Positions 8,648-16,529 of a stretch of 23,822 nt of DNA are shown here, piece by piece. This stretch comes from JAGLTN01 sp023135255 (GTDB taxonomy: Bacteria > Planctomycetota > Phycisphaerae > Sedimentisphaerales > Anaerobacaceae). The notes under the pieces are model-generated. The model made no database searches and was not told the DNA's origin. It saw nothing but the letters and a program-made list of their open reading frames with translations. The position numbers were made by a program, and so were the translations under genes. Every line of letters starts with the position of its first letter. Within the stretch, counting starts at the first letter, position 1. The stretch is taken from positions 1-23,822 of the forward strand of contig DAOWCP010000033.1 in the NCBI GenBank assembly GCA_030639495.1, in the 5' to 3' direction.

Positions 8648-8703
8648 ACCCCCTGAAAAAGCAGCGAAAAAAATGAAACTATAAAATTAAAGGAGATCTT
8701 CTC

Positions 8704-8871
8704 ATGCCAGCTTTTTTTATGCTAATTTACTTTGCCTGCGTGATCAGTATAATTATTTGTATGATTAGGCTATTCATACGCCTTATCAAAGCCGTCGAAA
8801 AAATAGCAAATTCAATAGAAAACTGCTGCCAAACCAAAAACACTCAACCAGATTCAACAAATAACTGCTGA
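8704..8871 (+). CDS. small single-pass membrane protein (55 aa), unknown function
   Basis: A short but convincing gene: an ATG follows AAAGGAG with ideal spacing, and the reading is open for 55 codons to a TGA. Residues 3-28 are strongly hydrophobic (MLIYFACVISIIICMIRLF) and would span the membrane once. The tail is short and polar (KAVEKIANSIENC). It contains five cysteines: two in the membrane segment (12 and 19) and three in the tail (a pair at 41-42 and the last residue, 55). I recognise no family. It stands alone between the divergent coaE gene and the convergent glycosyltransferase gene. A chance ORF is possible, but the Shine-Dalgarno plus membrane helix argue against it. Confidence 0.68.
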   Translation: MPAFFMLIYFACVISIIICMIRLFIRLIKAVEKIANSIENCCQTKNTQPDSTNNC

Positions 8872-8888
8872 TAACAAAGCAGCGGCAA

Positions 8889-8941
8889 AAGATAAAAAAT
8901 AGAGTCCGGCAACCTCGCATCATGCGGAACTGTCGGACTCT
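8889..8941 (-). terminator. intrinsic terminator of the glycosyltransferase gene
   Basis: A long stem pairs AGAGTCCGGCA (8901-8911) with TGTCGGACTCT (8931-8941) with one G-T wobble, and an inner CGCAT/ATGCG hairpin. On the minus strand the stem is followed by a T-rich tail (8900-8889). It starts 16 bases past the glycosyltransferase stop. On the plus strand it lacks a T-run, so it is at best a weak stop for the small membrane-protein gene. Confidence 0.88.
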
Positions 8942-8956
8942 TAAAGGAGAGAGATA

Positions 8957-10750
8957 TTAGGAAATTATTTCAGTTAATTTTTGTTCTGCTGCGTTAACAG
9001 CTTTACTGATACTCTTAAGAACATATTTGCTCACTACTGTCTCCCAGCTCATATCAGCGGCAAGGGCAAACCCTGATCTCAAAAGCTTCTCAGCTTCAAG
9101 GTCATTCTCTGCGATACGTGAACAGATCATTATCGCAAGCCTTTTGCTCAAATCTTCTTCAACATGCTTTCTGAGCAGATTCTCATTATAGATAAGCTCA
9201 TCGATCTCATTACACTGATAGTGCGAGATATCCGTATAGTCGGCGATTATCACATTGTCACAGCTTGCCCCGCTGGTAATGTCATTTACAAACCCCGCAC
9301 ATCCGCAGACATTGCTCACCACACAAATCCCGCCGAAAGTAAGCGACTCAAGCTGGGCGATCCCGAAAGGCTCATAAACGCTCATCCCGAATTCAACATC
9401 ACTGCCTTTGCGGATATCCATAAACTCCATATCCTCCGGCATCATCCTGCCGCAAAGCTTCGCTGTAAATCCGAACTGGTTAATAAAGACCACCTTAATA
9501 TTTCTGCTCCTGGCATTGAACAACTGTACCTCACTGTTAAACTCAGCCTCACCTCCGGATAGGTCAGGCCAGCCCTCCCTGTGAGCTACAGGCCAATGAT
9601 AAGATGTCTCCATGTGATGAATATCATGGCTGTTACGCTGACAGGTTTCAGTCGAAAGCACAAGCAACACACCTGTCTTATTCTCTTTCTGGAACTGCTT
9701 GTCTATTTCCTCAAGAACCTGCAAATCACGCCAAAGCCCTTTGCTTTTAACAAGCCTTGTCACATGAGTAAACAAATAGTCAGGCCTATACCCAAGAAGA
9801 TTAAAACAATACTCCTGAAGCCTGCTCTTTGATCTAAGCTTTTCCTCAAGGCCAATATCATAAGCCGGTATCCCGTTATAAACGATATCTATCGGGCATT
9901 CTTTAAATTCAGGTGCAAGAAATTTCAATTCCTCAGCGGTATAATCGCCCACCGCGCATATCGCATCGCAATATTTCGATGCCTCGACAAGCGGGTGCTT
10001 AAAATAGTCATCCTGACTGCCGAAAACATCCTCAAGGTAAAGTCCCTTATTCCGGGCATTTTCAAGAACGTTATAGAAAATCGTATCATGCCCCGAATGG
10101 CTTTCCACTATCCTGCGAATCGTCGCCACCTCGTGCGCATAAAATACCGTTTTAAAATCACAATATGGATCCATTTTCCCCGCCAATGCTGTCGGCATCC
10201 CCATAAACTCATGCGATACGATAACAGTAAAATTGCTTGCCGCTTCAATAGATTTCAATATCGCAATAGCTGCCGGCGCAATCCTGACATACTGCTCAAA
10301 CTCCCAAAGATCCTCATATCGGTCACTCGGCACTTCAAACCTGTGGTACATCTGCTTCTTAAGGTTATTCACAGGCCCCTTGTGCATTTCGCTGACATCA
10401 ATAAGAATTATCTCCGGACTGCTTTCGATACCGGTTTCCTCATCAACGAATCTCTTCCTGCCGTAAACTATCCCGACATTATAAATATTTTCAATGTCAC
10501 GGAACTGCCCCGAAAACTCACACTTGTCATACCCGTCGATCGTTGAGTAAAAGACTTCACTTCCCTCACCAAGCCTGTCTTCCAATCCGCCTTCTCTGCT
10601 AAACAAAGGCCCAACCATAATAGAACGCTCAACTGCATCAAGATAGGACTTGCAGGTAAAAAAGCCTTTTAATACTGCCCCTATTCCACCAATTTTGCGT
10701 GCAGCCTCGTGGGTAACATGAACTAATGTCGGTCTCTTTCCAGCGTACAT
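8957..10750 (-). CDS. glycogen/starch-synthase-like GT-B glycosyltransferase
   Basis: A 597-aa enzyme that probably transfers glucose from a nucleotide sugar onto an alpha-glucan in the cytoplasm. The N-terminal HEAARKIGGIGAVLKG segment (about 14-29) resembles the KxGGL-type nucleotide-sugar motif of glycogen and starch synthases. VIVSHEFMGMPTALAG matches their central HDW-like region. The C-terminal SVYEPFGIAQLESLTFGG holds the E-x7-E pattern of retaining GT-B enzymes. It is about 100 residues longer than typical bacterial GlgA and does not match it closely, so I give no symbol; a GT3-like or other GT4/GT5-related synthase is possible. The ATG at 10750 follows GGAG by about 5 bases. The gene stands alone with its own terminator and is divergent from the subtilase fusion gene. 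Confidence 0.78.
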   Translation of the reverse strand: MYAGKRPTLVHVTHEAARKIGGIGAVLKGFFTCKSYLDAVERSIMVGPLFSREGGLEDRLGEGSEVFYSTIDGYDKCEFSGQFRDIENIYNVGIVYGRKRFVDEETGIESSPEIILIDVSEMHKGPVNNLKKQMYHRFEVPSDRYEDLWEFEQYVRIAPAAIAILKSIEAASNFTVIVSHEFMGMPTALAGKMDPYCDFKTVFYAHEVATIRRIVESHSGHDTIFYNVLENARNKGLYLEDVFGSQDDYFKHPLVEASKYCDAICAVGDYTAEELKFLAPEFKECPIDIVYNGIPAYDIGLEEKLRSKSRLQEYCFNLLGYRPDYLFTHVTRLVKSKGLWRDLQVLEEIDKQFQKENKTGVLLVLSTETCQRNSHDIHHMETSYHWPVAHREGWPDLSGGEAEFNSEVQLFNARSRNIKVVFINQFGFTAKLCGRMMPEDMEFMDIRKGSDVEFGMSVYEPFGIAQLESLTFGGICVVSNVCGCAGFVNDITSGASCDNVIIADYTDISHYQCNEIDELIYNENLLRKHVEEDLSKRLAIMICSRIAENDLEAEKLLRSGFALAADMSWETVVSKYVLKSISKAVNAAEQKLTEIIS

Positions 10751-10816
10751 AATATCTCCATTCTAAGTTGTCAAATATACTTCCTTCAATGTTGTTATTT
10801 CTATCCTTACACCTAA

Positions 10817-10845
10817 AGCATAAAAAACCATTGCCCCGCTTCCAA
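10817..10845 (-). promoter_or_regulatory. possible promoter for the glycosyltransferase gene
   Basis: On the minus strand: -35 TTGGAA (10845-10840), a 17-base spacer and -10 TATGCT (10822-10817), giving a leader of about 60 bases. Moderate consensus match. Confidence 0.42.
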
Positions 10846-10879
10846 ATTTTATGAAGCCTCATATCGAACTTTTTTTTTA

Positions 10880-10913
10880 GCCCGATAAGAATAATATTTA
10901 TTTCTTATTGGCC
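10880..10913. other. hairpin in the divergent intergenic region
   Basis: The 460-base gap between the glycosyltransferase and subtilase genes contains no convincing ORF. It holds a stem of GCCCGATAAGAA with TTCTTATTGGCC (one G-T pair, one mismatch) around an AT-rich loop, flanked by T-runs at 10871-10878 and 10918-10922. It could be a regulatory site or a terminator remnant. The rest of the gap holds the two proposed promoters and otherwise featureless AT-rich DNA. Confidence 0.4.
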
Positions 10914-11059
10914 CCGGTTTTTATTGGACCAAACGAAAAAAAATAGTTTAAACCTCTTTAGAACCCTTATATGAGTTCATTCCCTTAATCTAACCTGAAA
11001 AACTGAATCTGATTAACTACCATAAAAATTGTTAAATAGGCAAAAAATGGCGTTTCTTC

Positions 11060-11088
11060 TTGAACTTTATCTTGAAATGTGATATAAG
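11060..11088 (+). promoter_or_regulatory. promoter for the subtilase fusion gene
   Basis: -35 TTGAAC (11060-11065), 17-base spacer and -10 TATAAG (11083-11088). The leader would be about 115 bases and includes a small GCAG/CTGC hairpin near 11147-11162. Confidence 0.6.
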
Positions 11089-11210
11089 AGGTGTAAAGTA
11101 ATTCCGGTATAAAGTGGAAAGGCAAATAAACTTTAAAGGAAGGGAGCAGCATTTTTCCTGCGGAGTTTGTTCTTTATAAGTAGAAAATATATTTGTGTGG
11201 AGGTTTTGTG

Positions 11211-13895
11211 ATGAAAAAGGCAGCATTTTTTTTGGTAGTTTTTCTAATTGTATTCCAGATAGGGCAGATCTGCGCAGCCTCTGACTCTTTTTTATCAGAA
11301 GATAAACTTATTGATCCCGCAGAGATAATAAGTAGTTTTGAAACCGGACAGGAAACTGCCAGAGTTATAGTCAATTTAGCCGAGCCTATGAGTGTTGCCT
11401 CTACGGATTTCAGCTCCGCTCAATCACTCAAGCCTCTGCAAGCTCAAATCCAGATAACACAACTTTCCGTAATCTCCGCACTGAATCAGAATGAATTCAA
11501 ACTGCGTCGTCTTTTCGAAAACCAGGCGGGCTTCTCATGCGAAGTAACTGCCGACGTACTGCAGGAGCTTATAAATGATCCCCGTGTTGTGTCGATTGAG
11601 CCGGTCTTAATATTAGAGGCCCATCTAAAGCAGGGCATCCCCTTAATGAACGCAGAGGTTTCCCGTTCCACATTCAATGGCCAAGGACTCTCCATCGCTA
11701 TCTGCGATACTGGAATTGACTATACGCACCCAATGCTCGGAGCAGGCGGTTTCCCGAACTCTAAGGTAATTGGTGGTTATGATTTCGGCGAAGGCGATGA
11801 AGATCCCATGGGCATCGGAAATGCTCACGGAACTGCTTGCGGCGGTATTGCCGCCGGTGACCTTGGCAATACTGGTGACTATATCGGAGGCGTAGCTTAT
11901 AACGCGAAACTATACGCATTAAAGATCAGCCCCGATAATTCAGGCAGTGCAAGCGGCGACGATATGATCGCTGCATGGGATTGGTGCGTTAGTAACAAAG
12001 AGGCCGACCCCAATAATCCTATAATGGTTATAAGCACAAGTTTTGGCGGTGGGCTATATACTTCATCTTGCGATGGAGTCAGTCCAGCTATGACACAAGC
12101 TGCAGCTAATGCTGTAAGTGCTGGTATAACCTTACTTGCTTCTTCTGGTAATGATGGAGCTTGTGATTCAATGGGTTGGCCTGCATGTATTTCAGATGTT
12201 ATTTCCGTAGGAGCAGTTTACGATGCATCGTTCGGAGATTATTACCCATGTATTGACGGAAATTCCTGTGCAGCTAAAATACCCACCGAAGGCTGTTCCA
12301 CAGGCTTCTATGCAATAGATAACACACAACCAGACATGGTGACATCATATTCAAATACTGCGGATTTTCTTGACATATTTGCCCCTTCAAACCAAGCCTA
12401 CACTGCCGATATTGCCGGCTCAGATGGATACACATCCGGAGATTATACTGAGTCCTTTGGTGGCACTTCAGCTGCCTGTCCATACGCCGCCGGTGCTGTT
12501 GCATCTATCCAGCAGGCTGCAAAGCAGTTATTAGGCAGCTATCTCCCACCAAGCGAGGTAAGACAGTTACTTGCCACCACAGGCGATCCGGTAACTGACG
12601 GAAAAATTAGTATCACCAAACCCCGTGTAAATCTCACTGACGCAATAGAAAGCTGGGGTATAGATTCTTATGAGCCGGACGACGAATCCTCACAGGCCAA
12701 AAGTATATCAATAAGTGGCAACCTGCAAAAACATAGCATAAAGCCTCTGGGTGATATTGACTGGGTAAAATTCAATATCATAGTAAATTCATCCGTTACG
12801 ATCGAAACCTCAGGCAATAGCAGCTCTGATACATTCATTACACTTTACGATAGCGAGCTTAACCAAATCGAATCCAACGATAACGACGGCTTCAGGGACT
12901 ATTCAAAAATACAGATGGATTTATCTACCGGCTTATACTATCTGGAAATTAACGAATCCGGCAATGATGAAGAAATTGATGAATACTTTATTTCGGTCTT
13001 AGCCAAAATGTTCAATCCTGATATTCAGGCAGATGGAGTTGTCAATTTTGAGGACTATGCTTATATTGCCTTATGGTGGTTAGATTCTACTTGTGCGGCA
13101 CCGGATAATTGTCAGAATGCGGATATCGATGGTGACGGCTCTGTTGATACAAAAGACCTTGGAATACTTGCTTGCGGTTGGCTTAATTATAATTCACCGG
13201 GAATGGTTTTCGTTCCAATCCCCGATATGGCCTGGATGATTAGTAAGTACGAAGCAACAAATAAGCAATATTGTATTTACCTCAACATTGCCTATCCTGA
13301 GCAAATAAAAGTGGTCGATGGGATCGTCTACGCCAGCGATGACGTTAATAACATCATGCCTTATTTCGACATACATTACTATAATTCATACAGCCAGATC
13401 GATTTTGACGATGGTGAATTTACCGTACGGACAAAAGACGATAACGATATGGCTGAGCACCCTGTAGTTTGTGTAAGCTGGTACGGCGCCAATGCTTTTT
13501 GTGATTTTTATGGCTACAGACTCCCAACAGAAGACGAATGGGAATATGCCGCTCGCGGCAGCTTTTTAGATCTGAGCTATCCATGGGGAAACGAATGGGA
13601 TAATTACCTCGGCAACTGTTGGGGATCAGGGGATGATTTTGAAAATGGTCAGTGGCCATGGACAACTCCGATAGATTACTATTCTTATGTACAGAATAAA
13701 TATTCTTTGCATGATATCGCTGGAAATGTCTGGGAATGGACCAGCAGTCAGTTTGGAAACTATAAAATCCTCAGAGGCGGAAGCTGGTACAGCCTTCCTG
13801 GTGACTGTACCGTCGATCAACGCATAGGAAGCAGCCCTGAAAATAAATTTTTCCACTATGGTTTTAGACCGGTAATGGGACCATCCCCGGACTGA
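11211..13895 (+). CDS. secreted subtilase with PPC, dockerin-like and FGE-like domains
   Basis: The start is the ATG at 11211, preceded by GGAGG; an in-frame TTG at 11193 lies upstream of that site. The 894-aa protein has a signal peptide (1-23), a probable I9-type propeptide (about 35-140) and a peptidase S8 domain with a complete triad: Asp166 (CDTGIDYTHP), His206 (AHGTACGG) and Ser420 (FGGTSAACPYAAG), plus oxyanion Asn314. A PPC-type beta domain follows (YEPDDESSQA, about 485-600). Residues 604-661 form a dockerin-like EF-hand pair (ADIDGDGSVDTKDLGILA). Residues 662-890 form an FGE/sulfatase-modifying domain (RLPTEDEWEYAARG, GNVWEWTSS, RGGSW). By hand alignment the first FGE catalytic cysteine is Ser, so formylglycine formation is doubtful. 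I infer an extracellular protease with a binding or scaffold C-terminus. Confidence 0.93.
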   Translation: MKKAAFFLVVFLIVFQIGQICAASDSFLSEDKLIDPAEIISSFETGQETARVIVNLAEPMSVASTDFSSAQSLKPLQAQIQITQLSVISALNQNEFKLRRLFENQAGFSCEVTADVLQELINDPRVVSIEPVLILEAHLKQGIPLMNAEVSRSTFNGQGLSIAICDTGIDYTHPMLGAGGFPNSKVIGGYDFGEGDEDPMGIGNAHGTACGGIAAGDLGNTGDYIGGVAYNAKLYALKISPDNSGSASGDDMIAAWDWCVSNKEADPNNPIMVISTSFGGGLYTSSCDGVSPAMTQAAANAVSAGITLLASSGNDGACDSMGWPACISDVISVGAVYDASFGDYYPCIDGNSCAAKIPTEGCSTGFYAIDNTQPDMVTSYSNTADFLDIFAPSNQAYTADIAGSDGYTSGDYTESFGGTSAACPYAAGAVASIQQAAKQLLGSYLPPSEVRQLLATTGDPVTDGKISITKPRVNLTDAIESWGIDSYEPDDESSQAKSISISGNLQKHSIKPLGDIDWVKFNIIVNSSVTIETSGNSSSDTFITLYDSELNQIESNDNDGFRDYSKIQMDLSTGLYYLEINESGNDEEIDEYFISVLAKMFNPDIQADGVVNFEDYAYIALWWLDSTCAAPDNCQNADIDGDGSVDTKDLGILACGWLNYNSPGMVFVPIPDMAWMISKYEATNKQYCIYLNIAYPEQIKVVDGIVYASDDVNNIMPYFDIHYYNSYSQIDFDDGEFTVRTKDDNDMAEHPVVCVSWYGANAFCDFYGYRLPTEDEWEYAARGSFLDLSYPWGNEWDNYLGNCWGSGDDFENGQWPWTTPIDYYSYVQNKYSLHDIAGNVWEWTSSQFGNYKILRGGSWYSLPGDCTVDQRIGSSPENKFFHYGFRPVMGPSPD

Positions 13896-13962
13896 AAGCA
13901 CCGCTAAGAAAAAATTAGCTTGCGTGCCAAAAAGAATTTTTAGAAGTGGTCTTTAAAATCTC

Positions 13963-14484
13963 TTAACGGATCTTGCCTCGCAAAGTCCTTATCAGTCCCG
14001 CAAGAACTCCAGGCGGAATATCTGCCAATTTCTGGTCGGGGATGTCACTCAATGCGATCGCGTCAAGCTCATCCCTTCCTTTGGGGCCTGCACTCGCTAT
14101 TGATCTGGCGATAGTATCAGATTCTGCTAATTTACCATCAGCCATTTTCCTCAGGCATATAATAATAGTATCTTTAATCTTACTCGGGTCAATTGCTGCC
14201 GCAGGTCTGGATGTGCTGTGTTGAGACACCTTCTTATCGGGTTCAGCTCGTTCTTTTAATATCTCCTGGCTAAGCTGATAACCCTCCTGCAACAGGTCTT
14301 CTTTTCTTTTGCGTTCCTGCTCATCTATCGGCGTAAACGTAAGCTCACCTTCGTCTTCATCAGGATTAAGATTTGGTACATATATTTTGTTATGACAGGA
14401 AGGGCACTTGCCACGTTTCCCACCAGTGCCGTCTTTAGCAATAATCTTCTTGTTACAATAACTGCAGTGAAAAGTTATGGACAT
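13963..14484 (-). CDS. zinc-ribbon protein of unknown function
   Basis: A 173-aa, probably cytoplasmic protein. The N-terminus is a short zinc ribbon, Cys7-x2-Cys10 and Cys27-x2-Cys30 (HCSYCNKK and GKCPSCHNK), of the MJ0042-like kind common in planctomycete proteins of many functions. Residues 40-105 are a charged, Ser- and Lys-rich linker. Residues 105-173 form a small helical domain that I do not recognise. The ATG at 14484 follows GAGGTG. It starts 23 bases after queF ends, so it is probably the second gene of a queF operon, and it is convergent with the subtilase gene. Nothing in it suggests a direct part in queuosine synthesis. Confidence 0.75.
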   Translation of the reverse strand: MSITFHCSYCNKKIIAKDGTGGKRGKCPSCHNKIYVPNLNPDEDEGELTFTPIDEQERKRKEDLLQEGYQLSQEILKERAEPDKKVSQHSTSRPAAAIDPSKIKDTIIICLRKMADGKLAESDTIARSIASAGPKGRDELDAIALSDIPDQKLADIPPGVLAGLIRTLRGKIR

Positions 14485-14507
14485 ACTTACACCTCACAAG
14501 AATAATA

Positions 14508-14861
14508 TTATTTTTCAGACTCATACTTCGCTATGATTTGACTGGTTATACCTCCTCGGGGGGTAAAGGTTGCATCGATCTTCATCCACCTCGGCTTACA
14601 GGCCTGGACAAGGTAATCCAGTATATCATTAGTCAGCGCTTCGTAAAAAATACCTTTATTACGAAAGCTCTGCATATAAAACTTCAAGCTCTTAAGCTCA
14701 ATACAAAGCTTATCCGGACAATACTCTATAACAATCGTCCCGAAATCAGGCTGACCGGTCTTCGGGCAGACACTCGTAAACTCCGGACAACGAATCGTTA
14801 TAACATAATCCCGCTGCGGATGCGGGTTCTCAAACATCTCTAATTTCGACTGCTCACTCAT
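14508..14861 (-). CDS. queF: NADPH-dependent 7-cyano-7-deazaguanine (preQ0) reductase, type I
   Basis: QueF reduces the nitrile of preQ0 to the amine of preQ1 with two NADPH, a step of queuosine synthesis. The 117-aa length fits the short YkvM-like type I enzyme. The catalytic FTSVCPKTGQPDFG motif (Cys32, Asp39) is intact, and the family's ELKSLKFYMQSFRNKG block (55-70) is recognisable. The ATG at 14861 is preceded by GAGG; a TTG codon directly before it is less likely. It is the first gene of a two-gene unit with the zinc-ribbon gene. queC and queE, which supply preQ0, lie about 6 kb away on the other strand. I see no preQ1 riboswitch in its leader. Confidence 0.96.
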   Translation of the reverse strand: MSEQSKLEMFENPHPQRDYVITIRCPEFTSVCPKTGQPDFGTIVIEYCPDKLCIELKSLKFYMQSFRNKGIFYEALTNDILDYLVQACKPRWMKIDATFTPRGGITSQIIAKYESEK

Positions 14862-14899
14862 CAAAAAACCTCATTTATCACAACAAAACCAATACCAGT

Positions 14900-14929
14900 A
14901 TAATATATTCCCACAAATAACTCAAGCAA
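14900..14929 (-). promoter_or_regulatory. possible promoter for queF
   Basis: On the minus strand: -35 TTGCTT (14929-14924), an 18-base spacer and -10 TATTAT (14905-14900), giving a leader of about 32 bases. Spacing is slightly long. Confidence 0.45.
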
Positions 14930-14998
14930 TAATCCTGCCTTATATAAAAACAAAAACACATGTACAAACCCTAACACCGTTGTTTAGTAATTTTTTTG

Positions 14999-15027
14999 TT
15001 GACAATCTTTATAGTTCATGGTACCGT
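14999..15027 (+). promoter_or_regulatory. possible promoter for the dockerin-tailed secreted protein gene
   Basis: -35 TTGACA (14999-15004) is perfect; after a 17-base spacer the -10 TACCGT (15022-15027) is weak. The leader would be about 26 bases and carries a GGAAAGGG Shine-Dalgarno. Confidence 0.42.
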
Positions 15028-15059
15028 CATGCCACTTATTTCTATTGGAAAGGGTTGCG

Positions 15060-16322
15060 ATGAAGAATGCACGAATTGTTTTTCTATTGATAAGTTTTTG
15101 TTTTTCCGCCTATTCTGCCCATGCCAAATCGCATAAACTGATTAATCAGAATCTCGCCGGTGTCGGTAATAAATGGCAGTATCAGATGCACATAACGCAA
15201 TTTCCGGGTGAGGGTACGGTTGACTGGTGGGGAAGCGCAACCGAGCAGGTTGTTGGAAATGAGGTAGTTGCCGGATATGATACCGCAGTTTTTCACAAGA
15301 CGTTCACCATAACATCGCCTTTCTCATTAACTAAAACAGAAAGTGCTAATCGATATTTGAGTTCAGACTGCCTCAAAGGGGTACACCATGAAACTGAAGA
15401 ATGGGTTAATACTGTTCGTAATAATAATCCATGGGAATTGATGCCCGTGTGGGTGGACGAATCTGACAGTAACCTGCATTTTGGTTATGGTGAATATGAT
15501 GGTGAGCACATACCGCCTGATTACACATGGTATGGGGAGAGAAACGCTTATATAACATTTCTGCGTATCGAACAGATTGCAGTACCGGCAGGCACTTTTG
15601 ATTGCGTAGTTGTTTTATGCAGAGACGAGTGGAGCGAACCTTATGACTGGCATGGCTATGACGAGACTACTTATTGGATGAATCCGGGCATTGGTATTAT
15701 AAGAAGTGACCAATACGAGTGGAACTGGAATCCGGAAACGCAACAGGCATCGGTCAGTGAGTTTAGTACCAAACTTACCTCTTTCTGCCTGTCAACCGAC
15801 CCGCTTGGCACATGGAACGGAACAATTGACAGCGACAATTACGGCGCAGGCAGCGGGACAATCTCTGACTGGATATTGCGGTGCGACGGAACCACGGACG
15901 GATACTGGGATATAGACATCGGGGGCGGCTCGGTTGTCAGTTTCAATCCCTCCGGAAATTATACATATTCGGATTGTCAACTGCAATTTTCCTGCAGCGG
16001 AACAGCGAGAGAAAGCGGATACGGCACTACATCGCCATATACGTTGGATGTTACCGGGACAATTGACGGCGATACAGCAACCGGCTCTTATTATATTGAT
16101 TTCACTAACATATATTGGTCGGATTATGACACCGGCACCTGGCAGGTCGGTCGTGAACTCGGAACCGACTGGTATGATGTCGAGATGCTGGGGGAAAACT
16201 GGCTGGAGGTAACCTGTGAATGCTCGAATGATTGGTGCGATGGTGTTGATTTCGATTACAGCTCAACGATTGACTTTGTGGACTTTTGTATGCTTGCCCA
16301 ACATTGGCTTCAGGATCAATAG
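15060..16322 (+). CDS. secreted protein with a half dockerin-like tail, unknown function
   Basis: I use the ATG at 15060, preceded by GGAAAGGG, which gives a clean signal peptide (cleavage after AHA, about residue 22); the start at 15018 would put extra residues before it. The 420-aa mature protein is rich in Trp, Tyr, Gly and Asp. Residues 25-250 resemble no family I can name. Residues 255-375 look like an all-beta domain (GTWNGTIDSDNYGAGSG, YTLDVTGTIDGDTATGSYYI). The C-terminus VDFDYSSTIDFVDFCMLAQH is the first half of a dockerin-like EF-hand pair; the second half is missing. Remains of it lie just past the stop in another frame, so the gene appears to have lost its tail by small mutations. 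It is probably cell-surface or extracellular. Confidence 0.8.
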   Translation: MKNARIVFLLISFCFSAYSAHAKSHKLINQNLAGVGNKWQYQMHITQFPGEGTVDWWGSATEQVVGNEVVAGYDTAVFHKTFTITSPFSLTKTESANRYLSSDCLKGVHHETEEWVNTVRNNNPWELMPVWVDESDSNLHFGYGEYDGEHIPPDYTWYGERNAYITFLRIEQIAVPAGTFDCVVVLCRDEWSEPYDWHGYDETTYWMNPGIGIIRSDQYEWNWNPETQQASVSEFSTKLTSFCLSTDPLGTWNGTIDSDNYGAGSGTISDWILRCDGTTDGYWDIDIGGGSVVSFNPSGNYTYSDCQLQFSCSGTARESGYGTTSPYTLDVTGTIDGDTATGSYYIDFTNIYWSDYDTGTWQVGRELGTDWYDVEMLGENWLEVTCECSNDWCDGVDFDYSSTIDFVDFCMLAQHWLQDQ

Positions 16323-16332
16323 CAGCGGATAA

Positions 16333-16401
16333 AATGGCATAGTAAGAGGTTTGGCTGATTTGGGTATATTCATCAACTACTGGCTTAAAGGTATTGAATA
16401 G
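16333..16401 (+). pseudogene. decayed second half of the dockerin-like tail
   Basis: Eleven bases past the upstream gene's TAG, the +1 frame reads NGIVRGLADLGIFINYWL followed shortly by a stop at 16399-16401. This closely resembles the normal second EF-hand repeat (DGIVDLADLxIFxxYWL-like) that should follow the first half encoded just upstream. The junction carries stops in all the relevant frames, so several indels or substitutions are needed to explain it. No start codon or ribosome site of its own is present. Confidence 0.65.
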
Positions 16402-16451
16402 AATTTGTCTGTTTTTTCTTCGTGGTGGCATTTTTTTTTTACACAAATCCC

Positions 16452-16479
16452 TTGAATATATCGAATATAACAATACAAT
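16452..16479 (+). promoter_or_regulatory. promoter for the four-gene envelope operon
   Basis: -35 TTGAAT (16452-16457), 16-base spacer and -10 TACAAT (16474-16479). The leader would be about 44 bases and ends in a strong AGGAGG (16519-16524). Confidence 0.58.
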
Positions 16480-16529
16480 AATTCAAAGTGAATAAGTTGA
16501 GGATTGTTGTGGTTTTGTAGGAGGTATTT

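Noticed and set aside
13898..13928. Possible terminator after the subtilase gene
   Set aside because: GCTAA/TTAGC pairs around an A-rich loop, but the stem is short with an internal mismatch and no T-run follows. It is too weak to list.
14862..15000. preQ1 riboswitch upstream of queF
   Set aside because: I searched for the short hairpin plus A-rich pseudoknot tail of the preQ1-I class and did not find it; the queC leader is occupied by repeat copy B instead.
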